Source: Pseudomonas fluorescens | GTDB taxonomy: Bacteria; Pseudomonadota; Gammaproteobacteria; Pseudomonadales; Pseudomonadaceae | Length of the DNA stretch: 64,000 nt | NCBI RefSeq assembly: GCF_902497855.1 | Contig: NZ_CABVHU010000019.1 | Span: forward strand, 1-64,000 | Reading direction: 5' to 3' | Shown here: piece by piece, positions 23,928 through 33,490 of the stretch | Position numbering within the stretch: the stretch's first letter is position 1 | Layout: the number at the start of each line of letters is the position of its first letter | Translations under genes and position numbers: made by a program | Notes under the pieces: model-generated | The model's input: only the letters and a program-made list of their open reading frames with translations | The model's database searches: none | What the model was told of the DNA's origin: nothing

Positions 23928-26525
23928 ATGAACACTGAATTCCGCAAACCGCTGCCCGGCAGCCATCTGGATTACTTCGACGTCCGTGCGGCTGTCGAGG
24001 CCATCCAGCCCGGCGCCTACGACACTCTGCCGTACACCTCCCGCGTGCTGGCGGAAAACCTGGTGCGCCGCTGTGACCCGGCCACGCTCACCGAATCCCT
24101 GAAACAATTCATCGAGCGCAAACGCGACCTCGATTTCCCATGGTTCCCGGCCCGTGTGGTGTGCCACGACATTCTCGGCCAGACCGCCCTGGTGGACCTT
24201 GCCGGCCTGCGTGACGCCATCGCCCTGCAAGGCGGCGACCCGGCGCAAGTGAACCCGGTGGTGCCGACGCAACTGATCGTCGACCACTCCCTGGCCGTGG
24301 AGCGCGGCGGCTTCGATCCCGAAGCGTTCGAAAAGAACCGCGCCATCGAAGACCGTCGCAACGAAGACCGCTTCCACTTCATCAACTGGACCAAAAAAGC
24401 CTTCAAGAACGTGGATGTGATTCCGCCAGGCAACGGCATCATGCACCAGATCAACCTGGAGAAAATGTCTCCGGTGATCCAGGTGCGTGATGGCGTGGCA
24501 TTCCCTGATACTTGCGTCGGCACCGACAGCCATACCCCGCATGTCGATGCGCTGGGCGTGATTGCCATCGGCGTCGGTGGCCTGGAAGCCGAGAGCGTGA
24601 TGCTCGGCCGTGCGTCGTGGATGCGTCTGCCGGAAAGCGTCGGCGTCGAACTGACCGGCAAGTTGCAACCGGGCATCACCGCCACCGACATGGTGCTGGC
24701 GCTGACCGAGTTCCTGCGCCAGCAAAAAGTCGTCGGCGCGTGGCTGGAATTCTTCGGCGAAGGCGCTTCCGCGCTGACCCTCGGCGACCGCGCGACCATT
24801 TCCAACATGGCCCCGGAATACGGTGCAACCGCGGCGATGTTCTACATCGACCAGCAAACCATCGACTACCTCAAGCTCACCGGTCGTGAAGACGAGCAGG
24901 TGCAGTTGGTCGAGAACTACGCCAAGGTGACAGGCCTGTGGGCCGACAGCCTGAAGGGCGCGCAATACGAGCGCGGGTTGACCTTCAACCTGTCCTCGGT
25001 GGTGCGCAACATGGCCGGCCCGAGCAACCCGCACGCCCGCGTCGCGACCTCGGACCTCGCCGCCCAAGGCATCAGCGGCCAGTGGGACGATGTGCCCGGC
25101 CAGATGCCGGACGGCGCGGTGATCATCGCCGCCATCACCAGCTGCACCAACACCAGCAACCCGCGCAACGTCATCGCTGCCGGCCTGCTGGCGCGCAATG
25201 CCAACAAACTCGGCCTGACCCGCAAGCCGTGGGTCAAGTCGTCCCTGGCACCGGGTTCGAAAACCGTAGCATTGTACCTGGATGAAGCGGGCCTGACCGA
25301 CGAACTGGAACAGCTGGGTTTCGGCGTGGTGGCCTTCGCTTGCACCACCTGCAACGGCATGTCCGGCGCGCTGGATCCGGTGATCCAGCAAGAGATCATC
25401 GACCGCGACCTGTACGCCACGGCGGTGTTGTCCGGTAACCGCAACTTCGACGGGCGGATTCACCCGTACGCCAAGAATGCGTTCCTCGCTTCGCCGCCAT
25501 TGGTGGTCGCTTACGCCATCGCTGGCACTATCCGTTTCGACATCGAAAAAGATGTGCTGGGCCTGGACGCCGAGGGCAAGGAAATCCGCCTGAAAGACAT
25601 CTGGCCAAGCGACGAGGAAATCGATGCGGTGGTCAAGGCCTCGGTCAAGCCGGAGCAGTTCCGTCAGGTCTACATTCCGATGTTCGCCATCCATGAAGAC
25701 ACCGGGCCGAAAGTGACCCCGCTGTACGACTGGCGCGAAATGAGCACCTACATCCGCCGTCCGCCGTACTGGGAAGGCGCACTGGCCGGCGCGCGTCCGC
25801 TCAAGGGCATGCGCCCGCTGGCGGTGCTGCCGGACAACATCACCACCGATCACCTGTCGCCTTCCAACGCGATCATGCTCGACAGCGCCGCCGGTGAATA
25901 CCTGGCGAAAATGGGCCTGCCGGAAGAAGACTTCAACTCCTACGCGACCCACCGCGGCGACCACCTGACCGCACAGCGCGCCACCTTCGCCAACCCGAAA
26001 CTGTTCAACGAGATGGTCCGGGAAAATGGCAAGGTCAAGCAGGGTTCTTTGGCCCGCGTCGAGCCGGAAGGCAACGTGATGCGCATGTGGGAAGCCATCG
26101 AAACCTACATGGAGCGCAAGCAGCCGCTGATCATCATCGCCGGCGCCGACTACGGTCAGGGTTCGTCACGGGACTGGGCGGCGAAGGGCGTGCGCCTGGC
26201 AGGTGTGGAAGCGATCGCGGCCGAAGGCTTCGAGCGCATCCACCGCACCAACCTGGTGGGCATGGGCGTGTTGCCGCTGGAGTTCAAGCCGGGCACCGAC
26301 CGCCACACCCTGGCCATCGACGGCAGTGAAACCTACGACGTGATCGGCGAACGCACTCCGCGCGCCGAGCTGACGCTGGTGATCAACCGCAAAAACGGCG
26401 AACGCGTCGAAGTGCCGGTGACCTGCCGCCTCGACACTGCCGAAGAAGTGTCGATCTACGAGGCCGGCGGCGTGCTGCAACGCTTCGCCCAGGACTTCCT
26501 CGAAGAATCGGCGGTAGCCGTTTAA
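23928..26525 (+). CDS. acnD: Fe/S-dependent 2-methylisocitrate dehydratase
   Basis: An 865-residue aconitase-superfamily enzyme. With PrpF it converts 2-methylcitrate to 2-methylisocitrate via 2-methylaconitate. Cluster cysteines are in SCTNTSNP (about 406) and CTTCNG (about 472 and 475). The C-terminal swivel domain has GADYGQGSSRDWA. The N-terminus MNTEFRKPLPG at 23928 is the conserved start; a GTG six codons earlier is possible. The adjacent prpF distinguishes this from housekeeping AcnA. Confidence 0.94.
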   Translation: MNTEFRKPLPGSHLDYFDVRAAVEAIQPGAYDTLPYTSRVLAENLVRRCDPATLTESLKQFIERKRDLDFPWFPARVVCHDILGQTALVDLAGLRDAIALQGGDPAQVNPVVPTQLIVDHSLAVERGGFDPEAFEKNRAIEDRRNEDRFHFINWTKKAFKNVDVIPPGNGIMHQINLEKMSPVIQVRDGVAFPDTCVGTDSHTPHVDALGVIAIGVGGLEAESVMLGRASWMRLPESVGVELTGKLQPGITATDMVLALTEFLRQQKVVGAWLEFFGEGASALTLGDRATISNMAPEYGATAAMFYIDQQTIDYLKLTGREDEQVQLVENYAKVTGLWADSLKGAQYERGLTFNLSSVVRNMAGPSNPHARVATSDLAAQGISGQWDDVPGQMPDGAVIIAAITSCTNTSNPRNVIAAGLLARNANKLGLTRKPWVKSSLAPGSKTVALYLDEAGLTDELEQLGFGVVAFACTTCNGMSGALDPVIQQEIIDRDLYATAVLSGNRNFDGRIHPYAKNAFLASPPLVVAYAIAGTIRFDIEKDVLGLDAEGKEIRLKDIWPSDEEIDAVVKASVKPEQFRQVYIPMFAIHEDTGPKVTPLYDWREMSTYIRRPPYWEGALAGARPLKGMRPLAVLPDNITTDHLSPSNAIMLDSAAGEYLAKMGLPEEDFNSYATHRGDHLTAQRATFANPKLFNEMVRENGKVKQGSLARVEPEGNVMRMWEAIETYMERKQPLIIIAGADYGQGSSRDWAAKGVRLAGVEAIAAEGFERIHRTNLVGMGVLPLEFKPGTDRHTLAIDGSETYDVIGERTPRAELTLVINRKNGERVEVPVTCRLDTAEEVSIYEAGGVLQRFAQDFLEESAVAV

Positions 26526-26539
26526 ATCGCGACATGCAC

Positions 26540-26562
26540 ACACGGGACTTCAAGTCCCGTGT
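26540..26562 (+). other. Hairpin between acnD and prpF
   Basis: A perfect ten-base stem acacgggact/agtcccgtgt with a three-base loop, followed by ctgtttta. With only four T it is a weak terminator at best. It may set the ratio of acnD to prpF or stabilise the acnD mRNA. Confidence 0.55.
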
Positions 26563-26589
26563 CTGTTTTAGCCAGGAGTAAAGAGCACC

Positions 26590-27792
26590 ATGGCTCACGC
26601 AACTCATTTCGCCCCGCAGATCAAGATCCCCGCCACCTATATGCGTGGCGGCACCAGCAAAGGCGTGTTCTTCAGCCTCAAAGACCTGCCCGAAGCGGCA
26701 CAGGTTCCCGGCCCGGCGCGCGATGCATTGCTGCTGCGGGTGATCGGCAGTCCCGACCCGTACGACAAGCAAATCGACGGCATGGGCGGCGCGACCTCCA
26801 GCACCAGCAAAACCGTGATCCTGTCGAAAAGCATCAAGGCCGATCACGACGTCGATTATCTGTTCGGCCAGGTCTCCATCGACAAGCCTTTCGTCGACTG
26901 GAGCGGCAACTGCGGCAACCTGTCGGCGGCGGTCGGTTCGTTTGCCATCAGCAACGGCCTGGTGGATTCCAGCCGCATTCCGCACAACGGTGTGGCCGTG
27001 GTTCGCGTGTGGCAGGCCAACATCGGCAAGACCATCATCGCCCATGTGCCGATCACCAACGGTGAAGTGCAGGAAACCGGTGATTTCGAGCTCGACGGCG
27101 TGACCTTCCCGGCCGCCGAAGTGCAAGTCGAATTCATGGACCCGGCGGCGGAAGAAGAGGGCGGAGGTGGTTCGATGTTCCCCACCGGCAACCTGGTGGA
27201 TGACCTGGAAGTGCCCGGTGTCGGGACCTTCAAGGCGACCATGATCAATGCGGGCATCCCGACCATCTTCGTCAATGCCGAAGACATCGGCTACAACGGC
27301 ACCGAGCTGCAAGGCGCGATCAACAGTGATCCGAAGGCTCTGCTGATGTTCGAGACCATCCGGGCTTACGGTGCGCTGCGCATGGGCTTGATCAAGGATC
27401 TGGACGAAGCGGCCAAGCGTCAACACACACCGAAGGTGGCGTTCGTCGCCAAGCCGGCGGACTACGTGGCGTCCAGCGGCAAGGCAATCGCGGCGGGTGA
27501 TGTCGACCTGCTGGTGCGTGCATTGTCCATGGGCAAGCTGCACCACGCGATGATGGGCACGGCGGCGGTGGCAATCGGTACGGCCGCCGCGATCTCAGGC
27601 ACCCTGGTGAACCTCGCCGCGGGCGGTATCGAACGCAACGCTGTGCGCTTCGGCCATCCGTCCGGCACGTTGCGCGTGGGCGCCGAGGCCAGCCTCGTCA
27701 ACGGCGAATGGACCGTGAACAAGGCCATCATGAGCCGCAGCGCGCGGGTGTTGATGGAAGGCTACGTCCGCGTGCCGGGCGACTCCTTCTAA
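26590..27792 (+). CDS. prpF: 2-methylaconitate cis-trans isomerase
   Basis: A 400-residue PrpF protein of the diaminopimelate-epimerase-like fold. It has the N-terminal MRGGTSKGVFF signature (about 18-28) and SGNCGNLSAAVG (about 102-113). It isomerises the 2-methylaconitate made by AcnD so that the Fe/S route can proceed. AGGAG lies ten bases before the ATG. It is followed by an unusual REP array before prpD. Confidence 0.95.
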   Translation: MAHATHFAPQIKIPATYMRGGTSKGVFFSLKDLPEAAQVPGPARDALLLRVIGSPDPYDKQIDGMGGATSSTSKTVILSKSIKADHDVDYLFGQVSIDKPFVDWSGNCGNLSAAVGSFAISNGLVDSSRIPHNGVAVVRVWQANIGKTIIAHVPITNGEVQETGDFELDGVTFPAAEVQVEFMDPAAEEEGGGGSMFPTGNLVDDLEVPGVGTFKATMINAGIPTIFVNAEDIGYNGTELQGAINSDPKALLMFETIRAYGALRMGLIKDLDEAAKRQHTPKVAFVAKPADYVASSGKAIAAGDVDLLVRALSMGKLHHAMMGTAAVAIGTAAAISGTLVNLAAGGIERNAVRFGHPSGTLRVGAEASLVNGEWTVNKAIMSRSARVLMEGYVRVPGDSF

Positions 27793-27801
27793 CCCACACC
27801 C

Positions 27802-28174
27802 CCTGTAGGAGCTGGCTTGCCAGCGAAGAGGCCGGCACATCCAACATCATTGTTGCCTGTGCACCACCCCCCTGTAGGAGCTGGCTTGCCAGCGAAGAGG
27901 CCGGCACATCCAACATAATTGTTGCCTGTGCCACCGCCCCCCCTGTAGGAGCTGGCTTGCCAGCGAAGAGGCCAGTACATCCAACATCACTGTTGCCTGT
28001 GCACCACCCTGTAGGAGCTGGCTTGCCAGCGAAGAGGCCGGCACATCCAACATAATTGTTGCCTGTGCCACCGCCCCCCTGTAGGAGCTGGCTTGCCAGC
28101 GAAGAGGCCGGCACATCCAGCATCATTGTTGGCTGTTATGCCGCCTTCGCTGGCAAGCCAGCTCCTACAGGGGG
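27802..28174. repeat. Tandem REP array (five direct units, one inverted) between prpF and prpD
   Basis: cctgtaggagctggcttgcc starts units at 27802, 27871, 27942, 28008 and 28079 (periods 69, 71, 66, 71). An inverted unit closes the array at 28144-28174. Units 1 and 3 share the spacer form catca(t/c)tgttgcc, while units 2 and 4 share cataattgttgcc. The array therefore grew by doubling a two-unit block. Confidence 0.92.
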
Positions 28175-28264
28175 ATTGCATTTCACAATAAGAAAAGTAG
28201 CGACCGGCTGAGATTTACCTGAACCGAGGTCCCATCAACGAACCACTGACCGAGTGAATCGAAC

Positions 28265-29749
28265 ATGAGCGCCAACGTCGACCTGAACAACCGCCCGGAC
28301 TATGACAGGGTCCTGCAGGACATCGCCGACTATGTCCTGACCTTCAACATCGAATCCGTCGAAGCCCTCGACACTGCCCGCAACTGCCTGATGGACACCC
28401 TCGGCTGCGGCCTGCTGGCCCTGCGCTTCCCCGAATGCACCAAACACCTGGGCCCCATCGTCGAAGGTACCGTCGTGCCTTTCGGTGCGCGAGTGCCGGG
28501 CACCAGTTACCGCCTCGACCCGATCAAAGCCGCCTGGGACATCGGTTGCATCGTCCGCTGGCTCGACTACAACGACACCTGGCTCGCTGCCGAATGGGGC
28601 CATCCGTCCGATAACCTGGGTGGCATTCTCGCTGTAGCCGACCACCTGTCGCAAAAGCGCCTGGCCAATGGCGAGGCGCCACTGACCATTCGCGCGGTGC
28701 TCGATGCCATGATCATGGCCCATGAGATCCAGGGCGTGATCGCGCTGGAAAACTCCTTCAATCGCGTAGGCCTCGATCATGTCATCCTGGTGAAAATCGC
28801 CTCGACGGCCGTTACCGCCAAACTGATGGGGGCCAATCGCGAGCAGTTGCTATCGGCGTTGTCCCACGCCTTCGCCGACGGTCAGGCACTGCGCACTTAC
28901 CGTCACGCGCCGAATGCCGGCTCGCGAAAATCCTGGGCGGCGGGTGACGCATCCAGCCGCGGGGTGCGCCTGGCGGACATTGCGATGCGCGGTGAAATGG
29001 GCATCCCCGGCGTACTGACCGCCAAGCAGTGGGGCTTTTACGACGTATTGTTCAGCCACACCAACAACGATCTGGCGCTCAAGCCCGAGGACAAGCGTGC
29101 TTTCAGTTTCTCCCGGTCATTTGGCAGCTACGTCATGGAAAACGTGCTGTTTAAAATCAGCTTCCCGGCGGAATTCCATGCGCAAACGGCCTGCGAAGCG
29201 GCGGTGACCCTGCATCCGCAAGTCAGGAATCGCCTGCACGAAATCGACAAAATCGTCATCACCACCCACGAGTCGGCCATCCGCATCATTTCCAAGGTGG
29301 GCCCGTTGGCCAATGCCGCCGACCGTGATCACTGCATCCAGTACATGACGGCCGTGCCGCTGGCCTTCGGCAATCTGGTGGCCGAGCAGTACGAAGACGA
29401 CTTCCATGCCGCCCATCCGATTATCGACGTGCTGCGCGAGAAAATGGTCATCGTCGAAGATCCGCGCTACACCCGCGAGTACCTGGAAGCCGACAAGCGG
29501 TCCATCGCCAATGCGGTGCAGGTGTTCTTCAAGGACGGCTCGAGCACCGAAAACGTGGTGGTCGAGTACCCGATCGGCCATCGCCGACGCCGTGCCGACG
29601 GCATCCCGCTGCTCGAGGACAAGTTCAAGGCGAACCTGGCGACGCGGTTTACGTCGCAGCGCAGCGCTGAGATCTTTGCGTTGTGCAAGGATCAGGCGGC
29701 GCTCGAGGCTACACCGGTGAACCGGTTTGTGGATTTATTCATGATCTGA
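28265..29749 (+). CDS. prpD: 2-methylcitrate dehydratase
   Basis: A 494-residue MmgE/PrpD-family dehydratase that needs no iron-sulfur cluster. The family stretches RNCLMDTLGCGLLAL near residue 40 and WAAGDASSRGVRLA near 225 are present. It is the last gene of the 2-methylcitrate operon, separated from prpF by the REP array. The organism thus carries both the AcnD/PrpF route and PrpD for the same step. The ATG at 28265 has GAATCG-type weak upstream spacing. Confidence 0.95.
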   Translation: MSANVDLNNRPDYDRVLQDIADYVLTFNIESVEALDTARNCLMDTLGCGLLALRFPECTKHLGPIVEGTVVPFGARVPGTSYRLDPIKAAWDIGCIVRWLDYNDTWLAAEWGHPSDNLGGILAVADHLSQKRLANGEAPLTIRAVLDAMIMAHEIQGVIALENSFNRVGLDHVILVKIASTAVTAKLMGANREQLLSALSHAFADGQALRTYRHAPNAGSRKSWAAGDASSRGVRLADIAMRGEMGIPGVLTAKQWGFYDVLFSHTNNDLALKPEDKRAFSFSRSFGSYVMENVLFKISFPAEFHAQTACEAAVTLHPQVRNRLHEIDKIVITTHESAIRIISKVGPLANAADRDHCIQYMTAVPLAFGNLVAEQYEDDFHAAHPIIDVLREKMVIVEDPRYTREYLEADKRSIANAVQVFFKDGSSTENVVVEYPIGHRRRRADGIPLLEDKFKANLATRFTSQRSAEIFALCKDQAALEATPVNRFVDLFMI

Positions 29750-29756
29750 CGCCAAT

Positions 29757-29925
29757 CCCCGTAGGAGCCAGGCTTGCCGGCGAAGGCGTCCTCGAGTGCG
29801 CCATCCCCGTAGGAGCCAGGCTTGCCGGCGAAGGCGTCCTCAAGTGCGCCAATCCCCGTAGGAGCCAGGCTTGCCGGCGAAGGCGTCCTCAAGTGCGCCA
29901 TCGCCGGCAAGCCTGGCTCCTACGG
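29757..29925. repeat. Tandem REP array with inverted end
   Basis: ccccgtaggagccaggcttg occurs at 29757, 29805 and 29854 (periods 48 and 49), followed by one inverted REP at 29902-29925. It sits between the convergent prpD and ppsR genes. The base changes relative to the prpF-prpD array (ccggcg instead of ccagcg) show it belongs to another REP subfamily. Confidence 0.9.
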
Positions 29926-29953
29926 CGATGGTGGCCGGGCAGGCGCAAAAGAG

Positions 29954-30772
29954 CTACTTGAACCGCCGCTCAACCCCTTTCTCCACCAGGATCTTCGCGG
30001 AAATTTCCTCAACGGAGAAGTGCGTGGAATTGATATGCGGGATGTTCTCCCGACGAAACAGGTTCTCCACCTCGCGCACTTCGAACTCGCACTGGGCGTA
30101 GCTCGAATAGCGGCTGTTGGGCTTGCGCTCGTGGCGGATCGCGGTGAGGCGGTCCGGGTCGATGGTCAGGCCGAACAGCTTGTGCTGGTGGGTGCGCAGG
30201 GCCGTCGGCAATTGCAGGCGCTCCATGTCGTCTTCGGTCAGCGGGTAGTTGGCCGCGCGGATGCCGAATTGCATGGCCATGTACAGGCAGGTCGGGGTTT
30301 TGCCGCAACGGGACACGCCCACCAGGATCAGGTCGGCCTTGTCGTAATAGTGGGTGCGGGCGCCATCGTCGTTGTCCAGGGCGAAGTTCACCGCCTCGAT
30401 CCGCTCCATGTAATTGGAATTGCTGCCGATGGAGTGGGACTTGCCGACGGTGTAGGAAGAATGCTCGGTCAATTCCTGTTCAAGAGGCGCCAGAAAGGTC
30501 GAGAAAATGTCGATCATGAAACCATTGGACGTTGCGAGGATCTCACGGATGTCCTGATTGACGATGGTGTCGAAGATGATCGGCCGGAAGCCGTCGTTTT
30601 CGGCGGCTTTGTTGATTTGTTGTACCATGGCCCGCGCTTTATCCGCGTTGTCGATGTACGGTCGCGTGAATTTGCTGAAGGTAATGTTTTCGAACTGCGC
30701 CAGAAGGCTTTGGCCGAGGGTTTCGGCTGTGATGCCGGTACCGTCGGAAATAAAGAAGGCAGATCGTTTCAT
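29954..30772 (-). CDS. ppsR: PEP synthase regulatory protein (kinase / pyrophosphorylase)
   Basis: A 272-residue DUF299 protein that switches PEP synthase off by ADP-dependent phosphorylation of a threonine and on by phosphate-dependent removal. The P-loop-like GVSRCGKTP (about 150-158) and the start MKRSAFFISDGTGITAET are conserved. The start at 30772 with AAGG upstream gives the usual family length; the longer frame runs into the palindrome at 30795. It is divergent from its target ppsA. Confidence 0.95.
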   Translation of the reverse strand: MKRSAFFISDGTGITAETLGQSLLAQFENITFSKFTRPYIDNADKARAMVQQINKAAENDGFRPIIFDTIVNQDIREILATSNGFMIDIFSTFLAPLEQELTEHSSYTVGKSHSIGSNSNYMERIEAVNFALDNDDGARTHYYDKADLILVGVSRCGKTPTCLYMAMQFGIRAANYPLTEDDMERLQLPTALRTHQHKLFGLTIDPDRLTAIRHERKPNSRYSSYAQCEFEVREVENLFRRENIPHINSTHFSVEEISAKILVEKGVERRFK

Positions 30773-30794
30773 TTGCACCTTGGGCCTTAAGTGA

Positions 30795-30950
30795 GTGTCC
30801 TGTATCACAAATGCGTTCCTTTTTGACGGCGCCTGTTGTCGCCATACTGCGTTGCCGCTCCTCGCCATAGCCAGCTATGACTCGTCGCGGCGCCTTGTCT
30901 GGCAACACCAGTCACTCGCCAAAAAAGAACGCATTTGCAACACAGGACAC
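30795..30950. repeat. Large imperfect palindrome between ppsR and ppsA
   Basis: A left arm at 30795-30830 and a right arm at 30918-30950 are inverted copies. About 30 of 33 aligned positions match, with one 3-base gap; both include gaacgcatttg and acaggacac. The centre also folds (catag/ctatg, gttgtcgcc/ggcaac). The element could be a MITE-like insertion or a structured divergent control region. Confidence 0.7.
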
Positions 30951-31104
30951 TTGTGACGAATCTTGGATATGATAGGCGCGATTTGCCGGCCGCCAGTGGC
31001 CCGCATTCTCACTTATTTTCCAGGTCCAGGCCATACAGCTGGCAAACGCTCCCTGGAGCAGCCGGCTTCTGAGCTTATCCAACACAGTTAGTGGAGAGAT
31101 CACC

Positions 31105-33480
31105 TTGGTAGAGTACGTAGTTTCCCTCGATAAGCTCGGCGTCCATGATGTGGAGCACGTAGGGGGCAAGAACGCATCCCTGGGCGAGATGATCAGTAAC
31201 CTGGCCGGTGCCGGTGTATCGGTGCCCGGTGGCTTTGCCACGACAGCTCAGGCTTATCGTGATTTTCTGGAGCTGAGCGGCCTGAACGATCAGATCCATG
31301 CGGCGCTCGACGCCCTGGACGTCGACGACGTGAACGCCCTGGCCAAGACCGGTGCGCAGATCCGCCAATGGATCATGGAAGCCGAATTCCCCGAGAAGCT
31401 CAACGCCGAAATCCGCACCGCGTTCGCCACGCTGTCGGCCGGCAACCCTGACATGGCCGTGGCCGTGCGCTCTTCGGCTACCGCTGAAGACCTGCCGGAC
31501 GCTTCCTTCGCCGGTCAGCAGGAAACCTTCCTGAACATCCGTGGCGTCGAAAACGTCATTCGCGCTGCGAAAGAAGTGTTCGCCTCCCTGTTTAACGACC
31601 GCGCCATTTCCTACCGCGTCCACCAGGGCTTCGACCACAAGCTGGTGGCCCTGTCGGCCGGCGTGCAGCGCATGGTCCGCTCCGAAACCGGCACCGCCGG
31701 CGTGATGTTCACTCTCGATACCGAATCGGGCTTCCGTGACGTGGTGTTCATCACCGGCGCCTACGGCCTGGGTGAAACCGTTGTACAAGGCGCGGTGAAC
31801 CCGGATGAGTTCTATGTCCACAAAGGCACGCTGGCGGCCGGTCGTCCGGCCATCCTGCGTCGCAACCTGGGCAGCAAGGCCATCAAGATGATCTACGGCG
31901 AAGTCGCCACGGCCGGTAAATCGGTCAAGACCATCGACGTCGACAAGGCCGATCGCGCCCGTTTCTGCCTGAGCGATGCCGAAGTCAGCGAACTGGCCAA
32001 GCAAGCGATGATCATCGAGAAGCACTACAAGTGCCCGATGGACATCGAATGGGCCAAAGACGGCGACGACGGCAAGCTCTACATCGTTCAGGCCCGTCCT
32101 GAAACCGTGAAGAGCCGTACCTCGGCCAATGTCATGGAACGCTACCTGTTGAAAGAAACCGGCACCGTGCTGGTTGAAGGTCGCGCCATCGGCCAGCGCA
32201 TCGGCGCCGGCAAGGTCCGCATCATCAAGGACGTGTCCGAGATGGACAAGGTCCAGCCAGGCGACGTGCTGGTCTCCGACATGACCGACCCGGACTGGGA
32301 ACCGGTCATGAAGCGCGCCAGCGCGATCGTCACCAACCGTGGCGGCCGTACCTGCCACGCGGCGATCATCGCTCGCGAGCTGGGGATCCCGGCCGTGGTC
32401 GGTTGCGGCAACGCCACCCAGCTGTTGCAAGACGGCCAGGGCGTGACCGTTTCCTGCGCTGAAGGCGACACCGGCTACATCTTCGAAGGCGAACTGGGCT
32501 TCGACATCAAGAAAAACTCCGTGGATGCCATGCCGGATCTGCCGTTCAAGATCATGATGAACGTCGGCAACCCGGACCGCGCCTTCGATTTCGCTCAGCT
32601 GCCGAACGCCGGTGTGGGCCTGGCCCGTCTGGAATTCATCATCAACCGCATGATCGGCGTTCACCCGAAAGCGCTGTTGAACTACGACGGTCTGCCGCAG
32701 GACATCAAGGACAGCGTCGACAAGCGCATCGCCGGTTACGACGATCCGGTTGGCTTCTATGTCGACAAGCTGGTTGAAGGCATCAGCACCCTGGCCGCTG
32801 CGTTCACCCCGAAAAAGGTCATCGTGCGTCTGTCGGACTTCAAGTCCAACGAATACGCGAACCTGATCGGCGGCAAGCTCTACGAGCCGGAAGAAGAAAA
32901 CCCGATGCTGGGCTTCCGCGGTGCTTCGCGTTACATCAGCGAAGCGTTCCGTGACTGCTTCGAGCTCGAATGCCGCGCCCTCAAGCGCGTGCGCAACGAG
33001 ATGGGCCTGACCAACGTCGAAATCATGGTGCCCTTCGTCCGTACATTGGGCGAAGCTAGCCAAGTGATTGATCTGTTGGCCGAAAATGGCCTGGCCCGCG
33101 GCGAGAATGGTCTGCGCATCATCATGATGTGCGAGCTGCCGTCCAACGCGATCCTGGCGGAAGAATTCCTCGAGTTCTTCGACGGTTTCTCCATCGGTTC
33201 CAACGACCTGACCCAGTTGACCCTGGGCCTGGACCGTGACTCCGGGATCATCGCGCACCTGTTCGACGAGCGTAATCCGGCGGTCAAGAAGCTGCTGGCC
33301 AACGCGATTCAGGCCTGTAACAAGGCTGGCAAGTACATCGGCATTTGCGGTCAGGGCCCTTCGGACCACCCTGACCTGGCCAAATGGCTGATGGAGCAGG
33401 GCATTGAAAGCGTTTCGCTGAACCCCGATTCCGTGCTGGAAACCTGGTTCTTCCTGGCTGAAGGTCAAGCTCAGGCTTGA
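31105..33480 (+). CDS. ppsA: Phosphoenolpyruvate synthase
   Basis: A 791-residue PEP synthase, converting pyruvate and ATP to PEP, AMP and phosphate for gluconeogenesis. The N-terminal ATP-grasp pyruvate-binding domain spans about 1-340. The swivelling phosphohistidine domain has GGRTCHAAIIAREL (His about 418). The C-terminal PEP/pyruvate barrel has GLARLEFI and the catalytic GICGQGPSD. Translation starts at TTG 31105, with GGAGAG nine bases upstream. It is divergent from ppsR and followed by a REP pair and a strong terminator. With the prp operon nearby it supports growth on propionate-type carbon. Confidence 0.96.
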   Translation: MVEYVVSLDKLGVHDVEHVGGKNASLGEMISNLAGAGVSVPGGFATTAQAYRDFLELSGLNDQIHAALDALDVDDVNALAKTGAQIRQWIMEAEFPEKLNAEIRTAFATLSAGNPDMAVAVRSSATAEDLPDASFAGQQETFLNIRGVENVIRAAKEVFASLFNDRAISYRVHQGFDHKLVALSAGVQRMVRSETGTAGVMFTLDTESGFRDVVFITGAYGLGETVVQGAVNPDEFYVHKGTLAAGRPAILRRNLGSKAIKMIYGEVATAGKSVKTIDVDKADRARFCLSDAEVSELAKQAMIIEKHYKCPMDIEWAKDGDDGKLYIVQARPETVKSRTSANVMERYLLKETGTVLVEGRAIGQRIGAGKVRIIKDVSEMDKVQPGDVLVSDMTDPDWEPVMKRASAIVTNRGGRTCHAAIIARELGIPAVVGCGNATQLLQDGQGVTVSCAEGDTGYIFEGELGFDIKKNSVDAMPDLPFKIMMNVGNPDRAFDFAQLPNAGVGLARLEFIINRMIGVHPKALLNYDGLPQDIKDSVDKRIAGYDDPVGFYVDKLVEGISTLAAAFTPKKVIVRLSDFKSNEYANLIGGKLYEPEEENPMLGFRGASRYISEAFRDCFELECRALKRVRNEMGLTNVEIMVPFVRTLGEASQVIDLLAENGLARGENGLRIIMMCELPSNAILAEEFLEFFDGFSIGSNDLTQLTLGLDRDSGIIAHLFDERNPAVKKLLANAIQACNKAGKYIGICGQGPSDHPDLAKWLMEQGIESVSLNPDSVLETWFFLAEGQAQA

Positions 33481-33490
33481 TGATGTTGTT

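Noticed and set aside
23667..25964. 765-residue open frame on the minus strand across acnD
   Set aside because: It is the mirror frame of acnD, caused by high-GC codon use, with no ribosome site and no family likeness. It also runs through a REP pair and into prpC.
27802..28174. CRISPR-like repeat array
   Set aside because: Repeats are regular, but the spacers are also repeated and alternate between two types, a REP is embedded and the array ends in an inverted unit. No cas gene is near.
29757..29925. CRISPR-like array of 48-bp period
   Set aside because: Whole units including spacers are repeated; it is a REP tandem.
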